Part shown: piece after piece, positions 1 through 12,666 of the stretch
Position numbering within the stretch: position 1 is the stretch's first letter
Layout: each line of letters begins with the position of its first letter
DNA from: Ramlibacter pallidus
GTDB taxonomy: Bacteria > Pseudomonadota > Gammaproteobacteria > Burkholderiales > Burkholderiaceae_C
Assembly (NCBI RefSeq): GCF_015070875.1
Contig: NZ_JADDIV010000004.1
Span: 1 to 64,000 of the forward strand
DNA length: 64,000 bases
Direction of reading: 5' to 3'
Translations under genes and position numbers: made by a program
Notes under the pieces: generated by a model
What the model was told of the DNA's origin: nothing
What the model saw: the letters and a program-made list of their open reading frames with translations, nothing else
Databases searched by the model: none

Positions 1-265
1 CGCCGCCAACGCCTGCACCGGCGCCGGCGCCGGCGCCACCGCCACCGGCACCGCCGCCGACCCCGGCACCGCCGCCGACGCCTGCACCGGCGCCACCACC
101 ACCACCACCACCGCCGCCGACGCCTGCACCGGCGCCCGCTCCGCCGCCGCCCCCGGCACCGCCGCCGACGCCGCCGCCGACACCCTGCGCGAACGCGACG
201 CCGAGCGCCCCCGCCAGCGTGGCGGTGAGCAGCGTCATCTGCATCTTCTTCATCTTGCTTTTCAT
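1..265 (-). CDS. Glycine-rich exported protein, partial at window edge
   Basis: The reverse strand opens at an ATG (265) with AGGGAG about 8 nt upstream. It reads a basic N-terminus with a KSKMKKMQM start, a hydrophobic core and an AFA|Q-type signal peptidase site near residue 26. After that it is almost only Gly, Ala and Val. The frame is open to the window edge, so the C-terminus is missing. A 24-bp unit recurs in frame at about 2-25, 71-94 and 113-136, with a run of GGT (Gly) codons between copies. It is probably a low-complexity secreted or envelope protein. No family is recognised. The signal peptide and codon-phased repeats make it a credible gene. Confidence 0.6.
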   Translation of the reverse strand, partial: MKSKMKKMQMTLLTATLAGALGVAFAQGVGGGVGGGAGGGGGAGAGAGVGGGGGGGGGAGAGVGGGAGVGGGAGGGGAGAGAGAGVGG

Positions 266-607
266 CTTGGCTCCCTGGATGGACCTGACACGTTGATTGG
301 GCCGCCCCGCGCACCACTGCGCGGCGTCGGCGCATGACCCACTCACCCCGCCGCCCGGAAGGATCCGGCACGTAGGTGAAGCAGGTCCATCGTGCGGGGC
401 GCGTCCGCGCGGTTTCGTCGGCACCTCCCCGTGCGCGCTGTACGCGCGCGCCGACAGCTGCAGCCCGCTGCGCACCGACACGGGGCGTGAACGCCGGTAA
501 TTCGACACGCCGCATCCACCATGCCTCTGCAGCTATCTTTACAGGAGCGCGCCCGCGTGGAGCGGGCAACCGGTAGCATGCGCGCAGCCGAACTCCGAGG
601 TCCCCGC
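266..607. other. Intergenic region with no recognisable gene
   Basis: About 340 bp lie between the divergent glycine-rich gene and the SbmA-like gene. I see no convincing coding sequence. A small hairpin (GCCCGC, 5-nt loop, GCGGGC) sits at 551-567. A GGTAGCAT sequence at about 572-579 could be a -10 element for the gene starting at 608. Confidence 0.4.
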
Positions 608-1618
608 ATGTTCCGTTCCTTCTTCCTCTCGCGCCGCTGGATGCCGTGGTCCGTGCTCGGCACGCTGCTGATCCTCGCGGCGACCTGGTACCGCGTGCAG
701 CTGGACGTGCAGATCAACGAGTGGTTCGGGACGTTCTACGACCTGGTGCAGAAGGCCCTGTCGACGCCGGGCAGCATCACGCTGCCGCAGTACTGGCAGC
801 AGCTGTCCACCTTCCTGTCGATCGCGATGATCTACATCACGGTGGCGGTGCTGGTCGACTTCTTCGTGAAGCACTACGTGTTCCGCTGGCGCCAGGCCAT
901 GAACGACTACTACATGGCGTTCTGGCCCAAGCTGCGCACCATCGAAGGCGCCGCGCAGCGGGTGCAGGAGGACACCATGCGCTTCGCGCGGATCGTCGAG
1001 AGCCTGGGCGTCGAGCTGATGCGCAGCCTGATGACGCTGGCGGCCTTCCTGCCCATCCTGTGGGGACTCTCGGACAAGATCACGTCGATCCCCGTCATCG
1101 GTTCCATCCCGCATTCGCTGGTGTGGGTCTCCATCGGCTGGGCGCTGTTCGGCACCATCCTGCTGGCCGCGACGGGCGTGCTGCTGCCGGGGCTGGAGTT
1201 CAACAACCAGCGGGTCGAAGCGGCCTACCGGAAGGAGCTCGTGTACGGCGAAGACCACGCCGACCGCGCCACGCCGGCGGTCGCGGCTTCACTGTTCCAG
1301 CACGTGCGGCGCAACTACTTCCGCCTGTTCTTCCACTACCTGTACTTCGACGTCGTGAAGTGGTCCTACCTGCAGGTGAGCGTGCTGGTGCCCCTGATCG
1401 CGATGGGGCCCACCATCGCGGCCGGCGTGATCACGCTGGGCGTCATGCAGCAGATCGCCCGTGCCTTCGACAAGGTGACGGAATCCTTCCAGTACCTCGT
1501 GCTCAGCTGGGGAACGATCGTGGAACTGATCTCCGTCTACAAGCGGCTGCGCGCCTTCGAGCGGCGCATCCACGACGAGCCGCTCGACGACGCGCTGCCG
1601 GGGACGGCCGAGGCCTAG
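608..1618 (+). CDS. SbmA/BacA-like inner-membrane transporter
   Basis: This 336-residue protein matches the SbmA/BacA family, inner-membrane proteins that import peptide antibiotics and related compounds using the proton gradient. The features seen are an N-terminal membrane segment after the FFLSRRW start, the conserved INEWFGTFYDL stretch near residue 37, FRWRQAMNDYY in the first third, a LPGLEFNNQRVEAAYRKELV stretch, and further hydrophobic segments. No ATP-binding domain is fused, which fits SbmA rather than the YddA-type ABC relatives. The ATG at 608 is chosen because upstream codons do not look like family sequence. Its stop codon overlaps the stop of the convergent XRE gene. The transported substrate is unknown here. 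Confidence 0.85.
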   Translation: MFRSFFLSRRWMPWSVLGTLLILAATWYRVQLDVQINEWFGTFYDLVQKALSTPGSITLPQYWQQLSTFLSIAMIYITVAVLVDFFVKHYVFRWRQAMNDYYMAFWPKLRTIEGAAQRVQEDTMRFARIVESLGVELMRSLMTLAAFLPILWGLSDKITSIPVIGSIPHSLVWVSIGWALFGTILLAATGVLLPGLEFNNQRVEAAYRKELVYGEDHADRATPAVAASLFQHVRRNYFRLFFHYLYFDVVKWSYLQVSVLVPLIAMGPTIAAGVITLGVMQQIARAFDKVTESFQYLVLSWGTIVELISVYKRLRAFERRIHDEPLDDALPGTAEA

Positions 1619-2439
1619 GCGGAGGCCATCGCGCGCAAGGCCTCCGCCGTCGCCGCGTCGGCGGGGAAGAAGGTCTCCAGCGCCAGCTCCTCCAGCGTGA
1701 CGTCCACCGGGGTGCCGAAGATCGTCACGGTGCTGATGAAGTTCAGGGTGCCCGCCGGCGTGCGCAGGCGGAAGGGCATGGCGACGCCGAGCACCTCGCC
1801 GTCCAGCCGGGTGTGCTCGCCGCCTTCGGGAACCGGGTAGGCGCGCAGTTCCTCCAGCAGCGCCTGCAGCGCGGCGTCCCCGGTCACCTGCACCTGCCGC
1901 CGCAGCCGCTCGAACAGGTGGTGCCGCCACTGCCCGAGGTTCACGATCTGCGGGGCCAGGCCCTGCGGATGCAGGCTCAGGCGCAGCACGTTCACCGGGG
2001 GCTGCAGCAGCGAAGGATCGACGGCGGCCAGCAGCGGGCCCACCATCGCGTTGGACGCCAGCAGGTTCCAGTGCCGGTCGACCGCGAGCGCGGGGTAGGG
2101 CTCGTGGCTGCGCAGGATCAGCTGCACGGCCTCGCGCGCCGTCGCCAGCGCCGGATCGTCGAAGGGCCGCTCGCGGTACATGGGCGCGTAGCCGGCCGCG
2201 ATCAGGAGCGCATTGCGTTCCCGCAGCGGGATGTCCAGCCGCTCGGCGAGGCGCAGCACCATCTCGCGGCTGGGCACCGAGCGGCCGGTCTCCACGAAGC
2301 TCAGGTGCCGCGTCGAGATGTCCGCTTCGCCGGCCAGGTCGAGCTGGCTCATGCGGCGCCGCTGGCGCCACTGGCGCAGGTGGTCGCCGAAGGTGAGGCT
2401 GGTCCCGGCGGGCGCGGGCGAGGCGAGGGCGAGGTCCAT
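1615..2439 (-). CDS. XRE-family regulator with MmyB-like ligand domain
   Basis: A 274-residue regulator. Residues about 17-70 form a Cro/C1-type helix-turn-helix (RQWRQRRRMSQLDLA, then STRHLSFVETGRSVPSREMV). The rest (from about residue 95) resembles the MmyB-like ligand-binding domain that follows such HTHs in many proteobacteria and actinobacteria. Members usually repress a neighbouring divergent gene. Here a perfect palindrome at 2473-2493 lies between this start and the divergent membrane-protein gene, so autorepression and control of that gene is the obvious inference. The ligand is unknown. The stop overlaps that of the convergent SbmA-like gene by 3 nt. Confidence 0.85.
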   Translation of the reverse strand: MDLALASPAPAGTSLTFGDHLRQWRQRRRMSQLDLAGEADISTRHLSFVETGRSVPSREMVLRLAERLDIPLRERNALLIAAGYAPMYRERPFDDPALATAREAVQLILRSHEPYPALAVDRHWNLLASNAMVGPLLAAVDPSLLQPPVNVLRLSLHPQGLAPQIVNLGQWRHHLFERLRRQVQVTGDAALQALLEELRAYPVPEGGEHTRLDGEVLGVAMPFRLRTPAGTLNFISTVTIFGTPVDVTLEELALETFFPADAATAEALRAMASA

Positions 2440-2472
2440 GGCCGCGATGGTAGTCGCGGCCGGGGGCGCCTT

Positions 2473-2493
2473 CCATGACCTCCGAGGTCATGG
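2473..2493. promoter_or_regulatory. Perfect palindrome, probable XRE operator
   Basis: CCATGACCTC, one central base, then GAGGTCATGG: 10-bp perfect arms in the 107-bp gap between the divergent XRE regulator (start 2439) and the membrane gene (start 2547). Position and symmetry suit a dimeric XRE repressor site. Confidence 0.6.
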
Positions 2494-2546
2494 ACCGGCC
2501 GTGGTCCCGCGACGAAAGTGCGGGCCTCACCACCCAAGGAGCTGCC

Positions 2547-2948
2547 ATGAACCTGATCGCCTCCCCCCGCTTCCTTCCCGCCGTGCTCTGGGCCGATGCC
2601 GCATCGGGCCTGGCCACCGGTGTCCTGCAGGTGGCGGCCGCGCCGGTGCTCGCCGGCTGGCTGGGCCTGCCGCAGGGGCTGCTGTCCGCCAGCGGCTACG
2701 CGCTGTTCGCCTATGCCGCGTTCGCCGCGTGGCTGGCGCGCGGACGGCCCGTGTCCCGGGGTGGCGTCGTCCTGCTGGTCCTGGCCAACCTCGTGTGGGT
2801 GGCCGGTTGCGTGGAACTGCTGTTCACGGGGGCCGCCGCCACCTGGCTGGGGCAGGGCTGGCTGCTCGTGCTGGCCGTCGCGGTCGGCGCCCTCGCGGCC
2901 CTGGAATGGGCGGGCCTGCGCGGCGCGCGGCGCACGGCCTGGGCCTGA
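2547..2948 (+). CDS. Small four-helix membrane protein, function unknown
   Basis: A 133-residue protein made of about four hydrophobic segments (near residues 10-35, 45-65, 72-95 and 103-122) with short loops and a C-terminal RGARRTAWA. The ATG at 2547 is preceded by AAGGA at 2536-2540 with good spacing. The longer open frame from 2475 would run through the palindrome and has no RBS. It is divergent from the XRE/MmyB regulator and probably its target. I do not recognise the family, and no catalytic motif is visible. Confidence 0.75.
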   Translation: MNLIASPRFLPAVLWADAASGLATGVLQVAAAPVLAGWLGLPQGLLSASGYALFAYAAFAAWLARGRPVSRGGVVLLVLANLVWVAGCVELLFTGAAATWLGQGWLLVLAVAVGALAALEWAGLRGARRTAWA

Positions 2949-3027
2949 CCCGGGGCGGGTCAAGGCGCTTCTTGTATGCTGGCAGGCCCGCGCACCCGCG
3001 CCTGCCCGCCGACGAGAGACAGCTTCC

Positions 3028-4110
3028 ATGACCCGCGTTTTCAACTTCAGTCCCGGTCCCGCCACGCTGCCGGAGCCCGTACTGCGCCAGGCCGCGCAGG
3101 AGATGCTGGACTGGCGCGGCTCCGGGATGTCGGTGATGGAGATGAGCCACCGCGGCAAGGAGTTCATGTCCATCCACGCGGAGGCCGAGGCGACCCTGCG
3201 CGAACTGCTGGCCATCCCCGCGAACTACAAGGTCCTGTTCATGCAGGGCGGCGCGATCGGCGAGAACGCGATCGTGCCCATGAACCTGATCGGCCGCACC
3301 GGCCGCGCCGACTACGTGCTCACCGGCGACTGGTCGAAGAAGTCGTACAAGGAAGCGCGGAACTTCGGCACGGTCAACGTTGCCGCCACCGCCGAATCCT
3401 CGAAGTTCACGGCCATCCCGGAGCAGGCCGCGTGGAAGCTGGACCCCGGCGCCTCCTACGTGCACATCTGCTCCAACGAGACCATCGGCGGCGTGCAGTT
3501 CCACTGGACCCCCGACACGGCCGGCGTGCCGCTGGTGGCCGACATGTCCTCGGACATCCTGTCGCGGGCCCTCGACGTGTCGAAGTACGGCCTGATCTAC
3601 GCCGGCGCGCAGAAGAACATGGGTCCGTCCGGCCTCACCGTGGTCATCGTGCGCGAAGACCTGCTGGGACACGCGCTGCCCGTGACGCCTTCGGCCTTCA
3701 ACTACAAGACGCAGGCCGAGAACGACTCGATGTACAACACGCCGCCCACCTACGCGATCTACATCATGGGCCTGGTGCTCCAGCACGTGAAGGCCACGGG
3801 CGGGATGCCGGCGGTGGAAGAGCACAACCGGGCCAAGGCGCGCCTGCTCTACGACTTCCTGGACGGCAGCAGCTTCTACCGCAACCCCGTCGCGAAGGAA
3901 GACCGCTCGCTGATGAACGTGCCGTTCTGGCTGAAGGACGCCGCGCTGGACGAAGCCTTCCTGAAAGGCGCGCAGGCCCGCGGGATGATCCAGCTGAAGG
4001 GCCACCGGTCCGTGGGCGGCATGCGTGCCTCGATCTACAACGCCATGCCGACCGAGGGCGTGCAGGCGCTGGTGCAGTACATGAAGGAATTCGAGAGCCA
4101 GCATGGCTGA
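3028..4110 (+). CDS. serC: Phosphoserine aminotransferase
   Basis: SerC is a PLP enzyme that transaminates 3-phosphohydroxypyruvate to phosphoserine in L-serine synthesis; it also acts in pyridoxal phosphate synthesis. The 360-residue length is typical. It starts [18 protein letters not shown], contains the [14 protein letters not shown] motif, and has the PLP lysine in [11 protein letters not shown] near residue 197. The ATG at 3028 begins the conserved N-terminus. Its last 8 nt overlap the start of the phosphoglycerate dehydrogenase gene, so the two serine-pathway genes are translationally coupled. Confidence 0.97.
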   Translation: MTRVFNFSPGPATLPEPVLRQAAQEMLDWRGSGMSVMEMSHRGKEFMSIHAEAEATLRELLAIPANYKVLFMQGGAIGENAIVPMNLIGRTGRADYVLTGDWSKKSYKEARNFGTVNVAATAESSKFTAIPEQAAWKLDPGASYVHICSNETIGGVQFHWTPDTAGVPLVADMSSDILSRALDVSKYGLIYAGAQKNMGPSGLTVVIVREDLLGHALPVTPSAFNYKTQAENDSMYNTPPTYAIYIMGLVLQHVKATGGMPAVEEHNRAKARLLYDFLDGSSFYRNPVAKEDRSLMNVPFWLKDAALDEAFLKGAQARGMIQLKGHRSVGGMRASIYNAMPTEGVQALVQYMKEFESQHG

Positions 4111-5290
4111 GGGGCCTTTCGGGATCCTGGTTCTCAACCAGATCTCGAAATCTGGCCTCGAGCGGCTGCCTGCCGGCCGCTACCTCACGGGCAAGGACCT
4201 CGCGGCGCCCGACGCCATCCTGGTCCGCTCCGCCGACCTGCACGGCACGCAGATCCCGCCAAGCGTCTGCGCCGTCGCCCGCGCCGGCGCGGGCACCAAC
4301 AACATCCCGGTGCAGGCGCTCAGCGCCCGCGGCATTCCGGTGTTCACGGCCCCCGGCGGCAACGCCAATGCGGTCAAGGAGCTCGTCCTCGCCGGCATGC
4401 TGATGGCGGCGCGCAACCTGGGCGCGGCCCAGCGCTTCGTCGACGGGCTCGATGCGGGGCGTGCCGACCTGGAACAGGCCATCGAGGACGGCAAGAAGGC
4501 GTTCGCCGGGTTCGAACTCGCCGGCCAGACCCTGGGCGTGATCGGCCTCGGCAAGGTCGGCAGCATGGTCGCCGATGCCGCCATCAAGCTCGGCATGCAG
4601 GTGATGGGCTACGACCCGGAGATCACGGTCGATGCGGCCTGGAGCCTGCCCTCGCAGGTGCAGCGCGCCGCCAGCGTCGAGGACGTGCTGAAGAACGCGC
4701 GGCTGGTGAGCCTGCACGTGCCGCTGGTGCCGGCCACGCGCCACCTGGTGCACGCCGAGAACCTGCGGCTGATGCAGCCCGAGGGCGTGCTGCTGAACTT
4801 CTCGCGGCAAGGCGTCGTGGACGATGCCGCTGCGATGGCCGCGCTGGACGGCCGCCAGCTCGGCGCGTACGTCTGCGACTTCCCGCATGCGGCGATCCTG
4901 CGGCACCCGCGGGTGATCGCGCTGCCGCACCTGGGCGCCTCCACGCGCGAGGCCGAGGAGAACTGCGCGGTCATGGTGGTGGACCAGCTGCGCGACTTCC
5001 TCGAGCATGGCAACGTGCGCAATGCGGTCAACTTTCCGGCGGTCAGCATGCGCCGCGAGTCTTCCTGGCGGGTCGCCATCGCCAACTCCAACGTGCCCAA
5101 CATGCTCGGCCAGATCTCCACCGCCATGGCGCAGGCGGGGCTGAACATCCACAAGATGGTCAACAACTCGCGGGGCGAGATGGCCTACACCCTGGTCGAC
5201 GTCGATTCCGCGGTCGCCGCCGATGTGCTGGACCGCTTGCGGGCCATCGCAGGCGTGCTGGCGGTGCGTTACCTGCCGCTACCGGCCTGA
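4103..5290 (+). CDS. serA: D-3-phosphoglycerate dehydrogenase with ACT domain
   Basis: It oxidises 3-phosphoglycerate to 3-phosphohydroxypyruvate with NAD, the first step of serine synthesis, and supplies SerC directly. The 395-residue protein has the substrate-binding part with [11 protein letters not shown], an NAD-binding GLGKVGS near residue 150, the catalytic histidine in [14 protein letters not shown] near residue 275, and a C-terminal ACT domain (from about residue 320) that usually gives serine feedback. This is the short SerA form found in many betaproteobacteria. It overlaps serC by 8 nt. Function is assigned from family motifs and operon context. Confidence 0.93.
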   Translation: MAEGPFGILVLNQISKSGLERLPAGRYLTGKDLAAPDAILVRSADLHGTQIPPSVCAVARAGAGTNNIPVQALSARGIPVFTAPGGNANAVKELVLAGMLMAARNLGAAQRFVDGLDAGRADLEQAIEDGKKAFAGFELAGQTLGVIGLGKVGSMVADAAIKLGMQVMGYDPEITVDAAWSLPSQVQRAASVEDVLKNARLVSLHVPLVPATRHLVHAENLRLMQPEGVLLNFSRQGVVDDAAAMAALDGRQLGAYVCDFPHAAILRHPRVIALPHLGASTREAEENCAVMVVDQLRDFLEHGNVRNAVNFPAVSMRRESSWRVAIANSNVPNMLGQISTAMAQAGLNIHKMVNNSRGEMAYTLVDVDSAVAADVLDRLRAIAGVLAVRYLPLPA

Positions 5291-5360
5291 GCCGCCCCTG
5301 CGCGCCCGCCGGCTGGCGACTGGCGGCACAATGGCCCAAAGCAACAACGAGAGGCCGAGC

Positions 5361-8249
<2,889 letters not shown>

Positions 8250-8265
8250 GCCGGGAAGCCGCAGC

Positions 8266-9444
8266 GTGAGCCGCGAACTGCTGGTCGCGGGCGGCGGGAT
8301 CGGCGGGCTCGCCGCCGCGACGGCCGCGCGCCACGCCGGATGGGAGGCCCGCCTGCTGGAGCAGTCCGTGACCTTCGCCGAAGGCGGGGCCGGCATCCAG
8401 CTCGGGCCCAACGTCGTCCGCATCCTGCGCGAATGGGACCTGCTGCAGGGCGAGTTGCAGCAGCAGGTCTTCGCGCCGCAGCGGCTGCGCGTGCGCGACG
8501 GCGTGGATGGCGGCGAACTCGCGTCGCTGCCCCTCGCGGACATGGAGCAGCGTTACGGCGCCCCCTACCTCACGGTCCATCGCGCGGACCTGCATGCTGC
8601 ACTGCTCGTCGCCGCCCGTGCGCAGGGCGTGCGCCTGCACACCGCGCGCAAGGTGACGGCGCTCGCGGAGCAGGAGGCGCTGGTGCGCGTGAGTGCCAGG
8701 GGCGGCGCCGACATGGAGGCCGAGGCGGTGGTGCTGGCGGAAGGCCTGTGGAGCGAATCGCGCAGCCTGGTCGCCGGCAATGGCGCGCCGCGGCCCACCG
8801 GGCACCTGGCCTACCGCGGGCTGGTGCGGCAAGCGGACCTGCCGCCGCCGCTGCGCAGCCACGAGGTTTCGGTCTGGCTCGCGCCGCGCATGCACCTGGT
8901 GACCTATCCGGTGCGCGGGGGGGATGTCCTCAACGCGGTCTGCCTCGTCGAGGGCCAGGTGCCCGGCGACCCGCGCGGCTGGGACCATCTCGCCGTGCGC
9001 TCCGAACTCGAAGCCGTGCTCGGTCCCGTTTGCGCCGGGGTGCGCGAGCAGCTCGCGGCGGTCCCGGAGTGGCGCCTGTGGGTGCTGCACGATCGCCCGC
9101 CGGTGCGCTCCGCCGACGAACTGGCGCGGGGCCGTATCGCGCTGCTGGGCGACACCGCGCATCCCATGCTGCCCTACCTGGCGCAGGGCGCGGGCATGGC
9201 GATCGAGGATGCGCGCGAACTGCAGCGGGTGCTGGCGATCGCCGACGACCGCATCGTCGATGTGCCGACCGCCTTCCGCCGCTACGCGCTCAACCGCTAC
9301 CAGCGCGTCGGGCGCGTGCACGAGCGGTCCTTGCGCAACGCCACGATCTTCCATGCGGACGGCCTGCTGCGCCGCGCGCGCAATGCGGGCCTGCGCATGC
9401 TGGGCGCGCGGCTGCTGGACCAGCCCTGGCTGTACGGAGCCTAG
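8266..9444 (+). CDS. FAD-dependent aromatic-ring monooxygenase (salicylate hydroxylase-like)
   Basis: A class A flavoprotein monooxygenase of 392 residues. The dinucleotide-binding motif [10 protein letters not shown] is at residues 9-18, an AEGLWSESR version of the DG motif lies near residue 160, and the FAD ribityl motif [16 protein letters not shown] is near residue 293. GTG at 8266 follows GGGAAG with 7-nt spacing and lies 16 nt after acnA. The substrate cannot be read from sequence. It converges on, and shares a CTAG stop with, the tryptophan dioxygenase gene, but the match is to salicylate or hydroxybenzoate hydroxylases rather than kynurenine 3-monooxygenase. Confidence 0.85.
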   Translation: MSRELLVAGGGIGGLAAATAARHAGWEARLLEQSVTFAEGGAGIQLGPNVVRILREWDLLQGELQQQVFAPQRLRVRDGVDGGELASLPLADMEQRYGAPYLTVHRADLHAALLVAARAQGVRLHTARKVTALAEQEALVRVSARGGADMEAEAVVLAEGLWSESRSLVAGNGAPRPTGHLAYRGLVRQADLPPPLRSHEVSVWLAPRMHLVTYPVRGGDVLNAVCLVEGQVPGDPRGWDHLAVRSELEAVLGPVCAGVREQLAAVPEWRLWVLHDRPPVRSADELARGRIALLGDTAHPMLPYLAQGAGMAIEDARELQRVLAIADDRIVDVPTAFRRYALNRYQRVGRVHERSLRNATIFHADGLLRRARNAGLRMLGARLLDQPWLYGA

Positions 9445-10286
9445 AGCTCCGTGCGCAGCTGCCAGATCTCCGGGAACAGCACCACGTCCAGCATCTTGCG
9501 CAGGTAGCTCACGCCGCCGGTGCCGCCGGTGCCGCGCTTGAAGCCGATCACGCGCTCCACGGTGGTGACGTGGCGGAAGCGCCAGAGGCGGAAGGCATCT
9601 TCCAGGTCGGTGAGCTCTTCGCCGAGCTGGTAGAGGTCCCAGTTCGCGTCGGGCTTGCGGTACACCTGCAGCCAAGCCTGCTCCACTTCCTTGCTCGACT
9701 CGTAGCCCTGGGTCCAGTCGCGTTCGACGTGCGACGCCGGGACCGGCAGTCCGCGCCGCGCCAGCAGGCGCAGCGCTTCGTCGTACAAGGACGGCGCTTC
9801 GTAGGCCGCCTGCACGACGGCCAGCCGTCCGGCGTGGTGCTCGTGCGGCTTGAGCATCGCCGCGTTCTTGTTGCCCAGGCGGAATTCGATGCAGCGGTAC
9901 TGCCAGCTCTGGAAGCCGCTGGAGCTGGCGAGGTAGGGGCGGATCGCGCTGTACTCCGGCGGTGTCATCGTCGCCAGAACGTCCCAGGCGTGGACCAGCT
10001 GCTCCATGATCCGCGACACGCGCGCCAGCATCTTGAAGGCCGGCGGCAGCTCGTCGCGCGAGACCGCGGCGATCGCCGCGCCGAGCTCGTGCAGCATCAG
10101 CTTCATCCACAGCTCGCTGGTCTGGTGCTGCACGATGAACAGCATCTCGTTGTGCTCGGGCGAGAGCGGCTTCTGCGCGTTCAGGATCGCATCGAGTTGC
10201 AGGTAGTCGCCGTAGCTCATGTCGCGGCTGAAATCCAACTGCGCGCGCTCGGACTGGACGATCTCTTCGGGTTTGGGCGTGCTCAT
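9441..10286 (-). CDS. kynA: Tryptophan 2,3-dioxygenase
   Basis: A heme enzyme that opens the indole ring of L-tryptophan to N-formylkynurenine. The 281-residue protein has the family sequence [10 protein letters not shown] near the start, [25 protein letters not shown] and the [20 protein letters not shown] stretch that contains the heme-ligand histidine. It is the last gene of a kynB-kynU-kynA operon on the minus strand; its ATG follows the kynU stop by 2 nt. Together the three enzymes convert tryptophan to anthranilate. Confidence 0.97.
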   Translation of the reverse strand: MSTPKPEEIVQSERAQLDFSRDMSYGDYLQLDAILNAQKPLSPEHNEMLFIVQHQTSELWMKLMLHELGAAIAAVSRDELPPAFKMLARVSRIMEQLVHAWDVLATMTPPEYSAIRPYLASSSGFQSWQYRCIEFRLGNKNAAMLKPHEHHAGRLAVVQAAYEAPSLYDEALRLLARRGLPVPASHVERDWTQGYESSKEVEQAWLQVYRKPDANWDLYQLGEELTDLEDAFRLWRFRHVTTVERVIGFKRGTGGTGGVSYLRKMLDVVLFPEIWQLRTEL

Positions 10287-10288
10287 GT

Positions 10289-11551
10289 TCAGGTCACCGC
10301 GTGCTGGCGGTTGAATTCGGGGCCGCGCCACTCGCCGCTTTCCAGCACCTGGCGCAGGTGTTCGGCGGCGTTCCACACGTCCTCGAAGCCGACGTACAGC
10401 GGCGTGAAGCCGAACCGCAGGATGTCGGGCCGGCCGGCGCGGAAATCGCCGATCACGCCGCGGGCGATGAGCGCCTGCACGATCGCGTAGGCGCCTTCCT
10501 CGCGCGTGAGGCACACCTGCGAGCCGCGCAGGGCGTGCTCGCGCGGGGTCGCGAGGCCCAGTCCGTGGCCGGCGCAGCGCTCTTCCACCAGCGCGATGAA
10601 CAGGTCGGTGAGCGCGAGCGACTTGCGGCGCAGCGCCGGGATGCCGCCCAGCGGCTCCGCCGCGAGGAAGGCGTCGAGCCCGCATTCCAGCGCCGTCATG
10701 CTCAGCACCGGCTGCGTGCCGCACAGGTAGCGTGCGATGCCGGGGGCAGGGCGGTAGTCGGGCGTGAAGGCGAACGGCGCCGCATGGCCCCACCAGCCGG
10801 AAAGCGGCTGCCAGAAGCGGTCGGCGTGGCGCGGATGCACCCAGACGAAGGCCGGTGCGCCCGGGCCGCCATTGAGGTACTTGTAGCCGCAGCCCACGGC
10901 GAAGTCGGCACCGGCCCCGCGCAGGTCCACTTCGACGGCACCCGCGCTGTGCGCCAGGTCCCAGACCACCAGCGCGCCGGCAGCGTGCGCCGCACGCGTG
11001 ACGGCCGCCATGTCGTGCATCGCGCCGGTGCGGTAGTTCACGTGCGTGAGCATCAGCACCGCGGTGTCGGCGCCCAGGGCGCCGGCGATCTCGTGCGGCT
11101 CCAGCAGGCGCAGTTCGCAGCCGCGCTCGCGGCACAGGCCTTCGGCGATGTACAGGTCGGTGGGGAAGTTGCTGCGTTCGCTGAGCACCACGCGGCGCGC
11201 CGGCGCATCGGCCGCGACCATGGACAGCGCGGCGCTCAGCACCTTGAACAGGTTGACGGAGGTGCTGTCGGTGGCGACCACTTCGCCCGGCCCGGCGCCG
11301 ATGACGCGGGCGATCTTGTCGCCCAGGCGCTGCGGCATCTCGAACCAGCCGGCGCTGTTCCAGGAGCGGATCAGCCCCTGGCCCCATTCCTCCCGCACGG
11401 CGCGGGCGATGCGTTCCGGCGCGGCCTTCGGCAGCGGGCCGAGGGAGTTGCCATCGAGGTAGATGATGCCTTCCGGCAGCGTGAAGAGCTCGCGCAGGGC
11501 ACGCAGCGGGTCCTGCGCGTCGAGTGCGCGGCAGTCAGCAAGCGTCGTCAT
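10289..11551 (-). CDS. kynU: Kynureninase
   Basis: PLP-dependent kynureninase of 420 residues that cleaves kynurenine to anthranilate and alanine. It shows the N-terminal [12 protein letters not shown] motif, [27 protein letters not shown] (PLP-contacting Asp and His) and the Schiff-base lysine in [14 protein letters not shown]. The ATG at 11551 overlaps the kynB stop as ATGA, so translation is coupled. It is the middle gene of kynBUA. Confidence 0.97.
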   Translation of the reverse strand: MTTLADCRALDAQDPLRALRELFTLPEGIIYLDGNSLGPLPKAAPERIARAVREEWGQGLIRSWNSAGWFEMPQRLGDKIARVIGAGPGEVVATDSTSVNLFKVLSAALSMVAADAPARRVVLSERSNFPTDLYIAEGLCRERGCELRLLEPHEIAGALGADTAVLMLTHVNYRTGAMHDMAAVTRAAHAAGALVVWDLAHSAGAVEVDLRGAGADFAVGCGYKYLNGGPGAPAFVWVHPRHADRFWQPLSGWWGHAAPFAFTPDYRPAPGIARYLCGTQPVLSMTALECGLDAFLAAEPLGGIPALRRKSLALTDLFIALVEERCAGHGLGLATPREHALRGSQVCLTREEGAYAIVQALIARGVIGDFRAGRPDILRFGFTPLYVGFEDVWNAAEHLRQVLESGEWRGPEFNRQHAVT

Positions 11552-12180
11552 GCCGCCAGCTCCCGCAGCACGGCGCGCACGGGCGAGGCGTCGGCGGTCA
11601 TCAGTTTGAGAGGCAGGGCGATCAGTTCGTAGTCGCCTTCGGGCACGTCGTCGAGCACCAGGTTCTCCAGCACGCGCAGCCCGCGCCGGCGGACCACCTG
11701 GTGGCTGTCGAGGGTCTTGCTCTCGGCGGGGTCGATGCTGGCCGTGTCGATGCCGACCAGGCGCACGCCGGCGTCCGCCAGCCGCTCGATCGTCTCCGGC
11801 GCGAAGGCCGCGAGCTGCGGATCCCAGCGGTCCACCGGCGCGCGGGCGTAGGTGCGCACCAGCACGCGCGGCGGCAGGCCGTCCACCGCGTGCGCGATCT
11901 GTTCCCACGTGACCAGCGGGCCCTTCGCGATCGCGTGGATCACGCGGCAGGCGCCGAGATACGTGTCGAGCGGGAGCGCGCCGACGGGCACGCCTTGCGG
12001 GTCGTAGTGCAGCGGCGCGTCGGCGTGCGCGCCCACGTGGGGCGACAGCGTGAGCGTGCTCACGTTCACCGGGCAGCCGGGCGCGATGCTCGCGGCCCAT
12101 TGCTGCCGGTAGGGGGTGTCGCCGGGGAAGACCGGCGCGCCTTCCTGCACCGGCGGAGAGATGTCCCAGAGTCTTCGCAT
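11548..12180 (-). CDS. kynB: Kynurenine formamidase
   Basis: KynB hydrolyses N-formylkynurenine to kynurenine and formate. The 210-residue protein carries the metal-binding cyclase/formamidase motif in [15 protein letters not shown] near residue 50, after [12 protein letters not shown] at the start. The ATG at 12180 was chosen because this is where family homology begins; the open frame extends 20 codons further. It is first in the kynBUA operon. No kynR-type Lrp regulator is adjacent, unlike in several other kyn loci. Confidence 0.95.
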   Translation of the reverse strand: MRRLWDISPPVQEGAPVFPGDTPYRQQWAASIAPGCPVNVSTLTLSPHVGAHADAPLHYDPQGVPVGALPLDTYLGACRVIHAIAKGPLVTWEQIAHAVDGLPPRVLVRTYARAPVDRWDPQLAAFAPETIERLADAGVRLVGIDTASIDPAESKTLDSHQVVRRRGLRVLENLVLDDVPEGDYELIALPLKLMTADASPVRAVLRELAA

Positions 12181-12251
12181 GCGCGAAAGTGTGCGCCGCG
12201 CGTTTTGGCCGTGGTGTCGGTTCGTTCCAACACCGCGCAATTATTTCAGGC

Positions 12252-12581
12252 CTAAAGCATCGGGCCTTCGAGCGGCGGCAGGCCGTGGCGCGCACGGGCT
12301 TTCTCGCAGCCGTAGCTGCCGGGCTCCAGCTCGCGGCAGGGGTTGGGCCGCCATTCGTAGATGCCGCAGGCGGCGCGTTCGCCCACCTTGCCCGTGAGCG
12401 CCGCGCAGCGGATCGGCACGTGGTCGGTGCCGCGCATGCGCCAGGTGTTGCCGGTCACCTCCACCGCGAGCCCGGCGGGCACGCGGCCCCCTTCGCTGTC
12501 GAGTTCGTAGACGGCGAAGTCCACGCGGTAGGCGGCGCAGCAGGCGCCGCAGCGCAGGCAGGGGTGGTCGGGGTCGGACAT
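12252..12581 (-). CDS. YkgJ-family cysteine-cluster protein
   Basis: A 109-residue protein of the YkgJ/UPF0153 type, characterised by a cysteine cluster thought to bind zinc or iron. It shows [12 protein letters not shown] at residues 8-19, then C-x-[26 protein letters not shown] with three more cysteines. The start at ATG 12581 gives MSDPDHPC, the usual family beginning; the longer open frame to 12740 runs through the LexA-like box. Precise function is not known for this family. It is followed by kynB on the same strand, 71 nt away. Confidence 0.85.
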   Translation of the reverse strand: MSDPDHPCLRCGACCAAYRVDFAVYELDSEGGRVPAGLAVEVTGNTWRMRGTDHVPIRCAALTGKVGERAACGIYEWRPNPCRELEPGSYGCEKARARHGLPPLEGPML

Positions 12582-12623
12582 ACGGTCGTCAACGGCAGGA
12601 GTGGCGCGCGCGTTGCGGCAAGG

Positions 12624-12639
12624 CTGTATGCAAATACAG
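12624..12639. promoter_or_regulatory. LexA (SOS) box candidate
   Basis: CTGTATGCAAATACAG is a perfect 6-bp-arm inverted repeat and fits the CTGT-N8-ACAG LexA consensus of beta- and gammaproteobacteria. It is an AT-rich island in a GC-rich region. It lies 27 nt before the ATG of the forward gene at 12667 and 42 nt before the divergent YkgJ-type gene, so either or both could be SOS controlled. Confidence 0.6.
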
Positions 12640-12666
12640 CTATCCACCACCCCCAAGGAGGCATCC

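Noticed and set aside
1-180. CRISPR-like short repeats near the start of the window
   Set aside because: Repeat units are codon-phased, spacers are themselves repetitive, and all encode Gly/Ala after a signal peptide.
8266-9444. Kynurenine 3-monooxygenase completing the kyn pathway
   Set aside because: It is on the opposite strand to kynBUA and resembles salicylate/hydroxybenzoate hydroxylases; the kynBUA route ends at anthranilate and does not need this enzyme.
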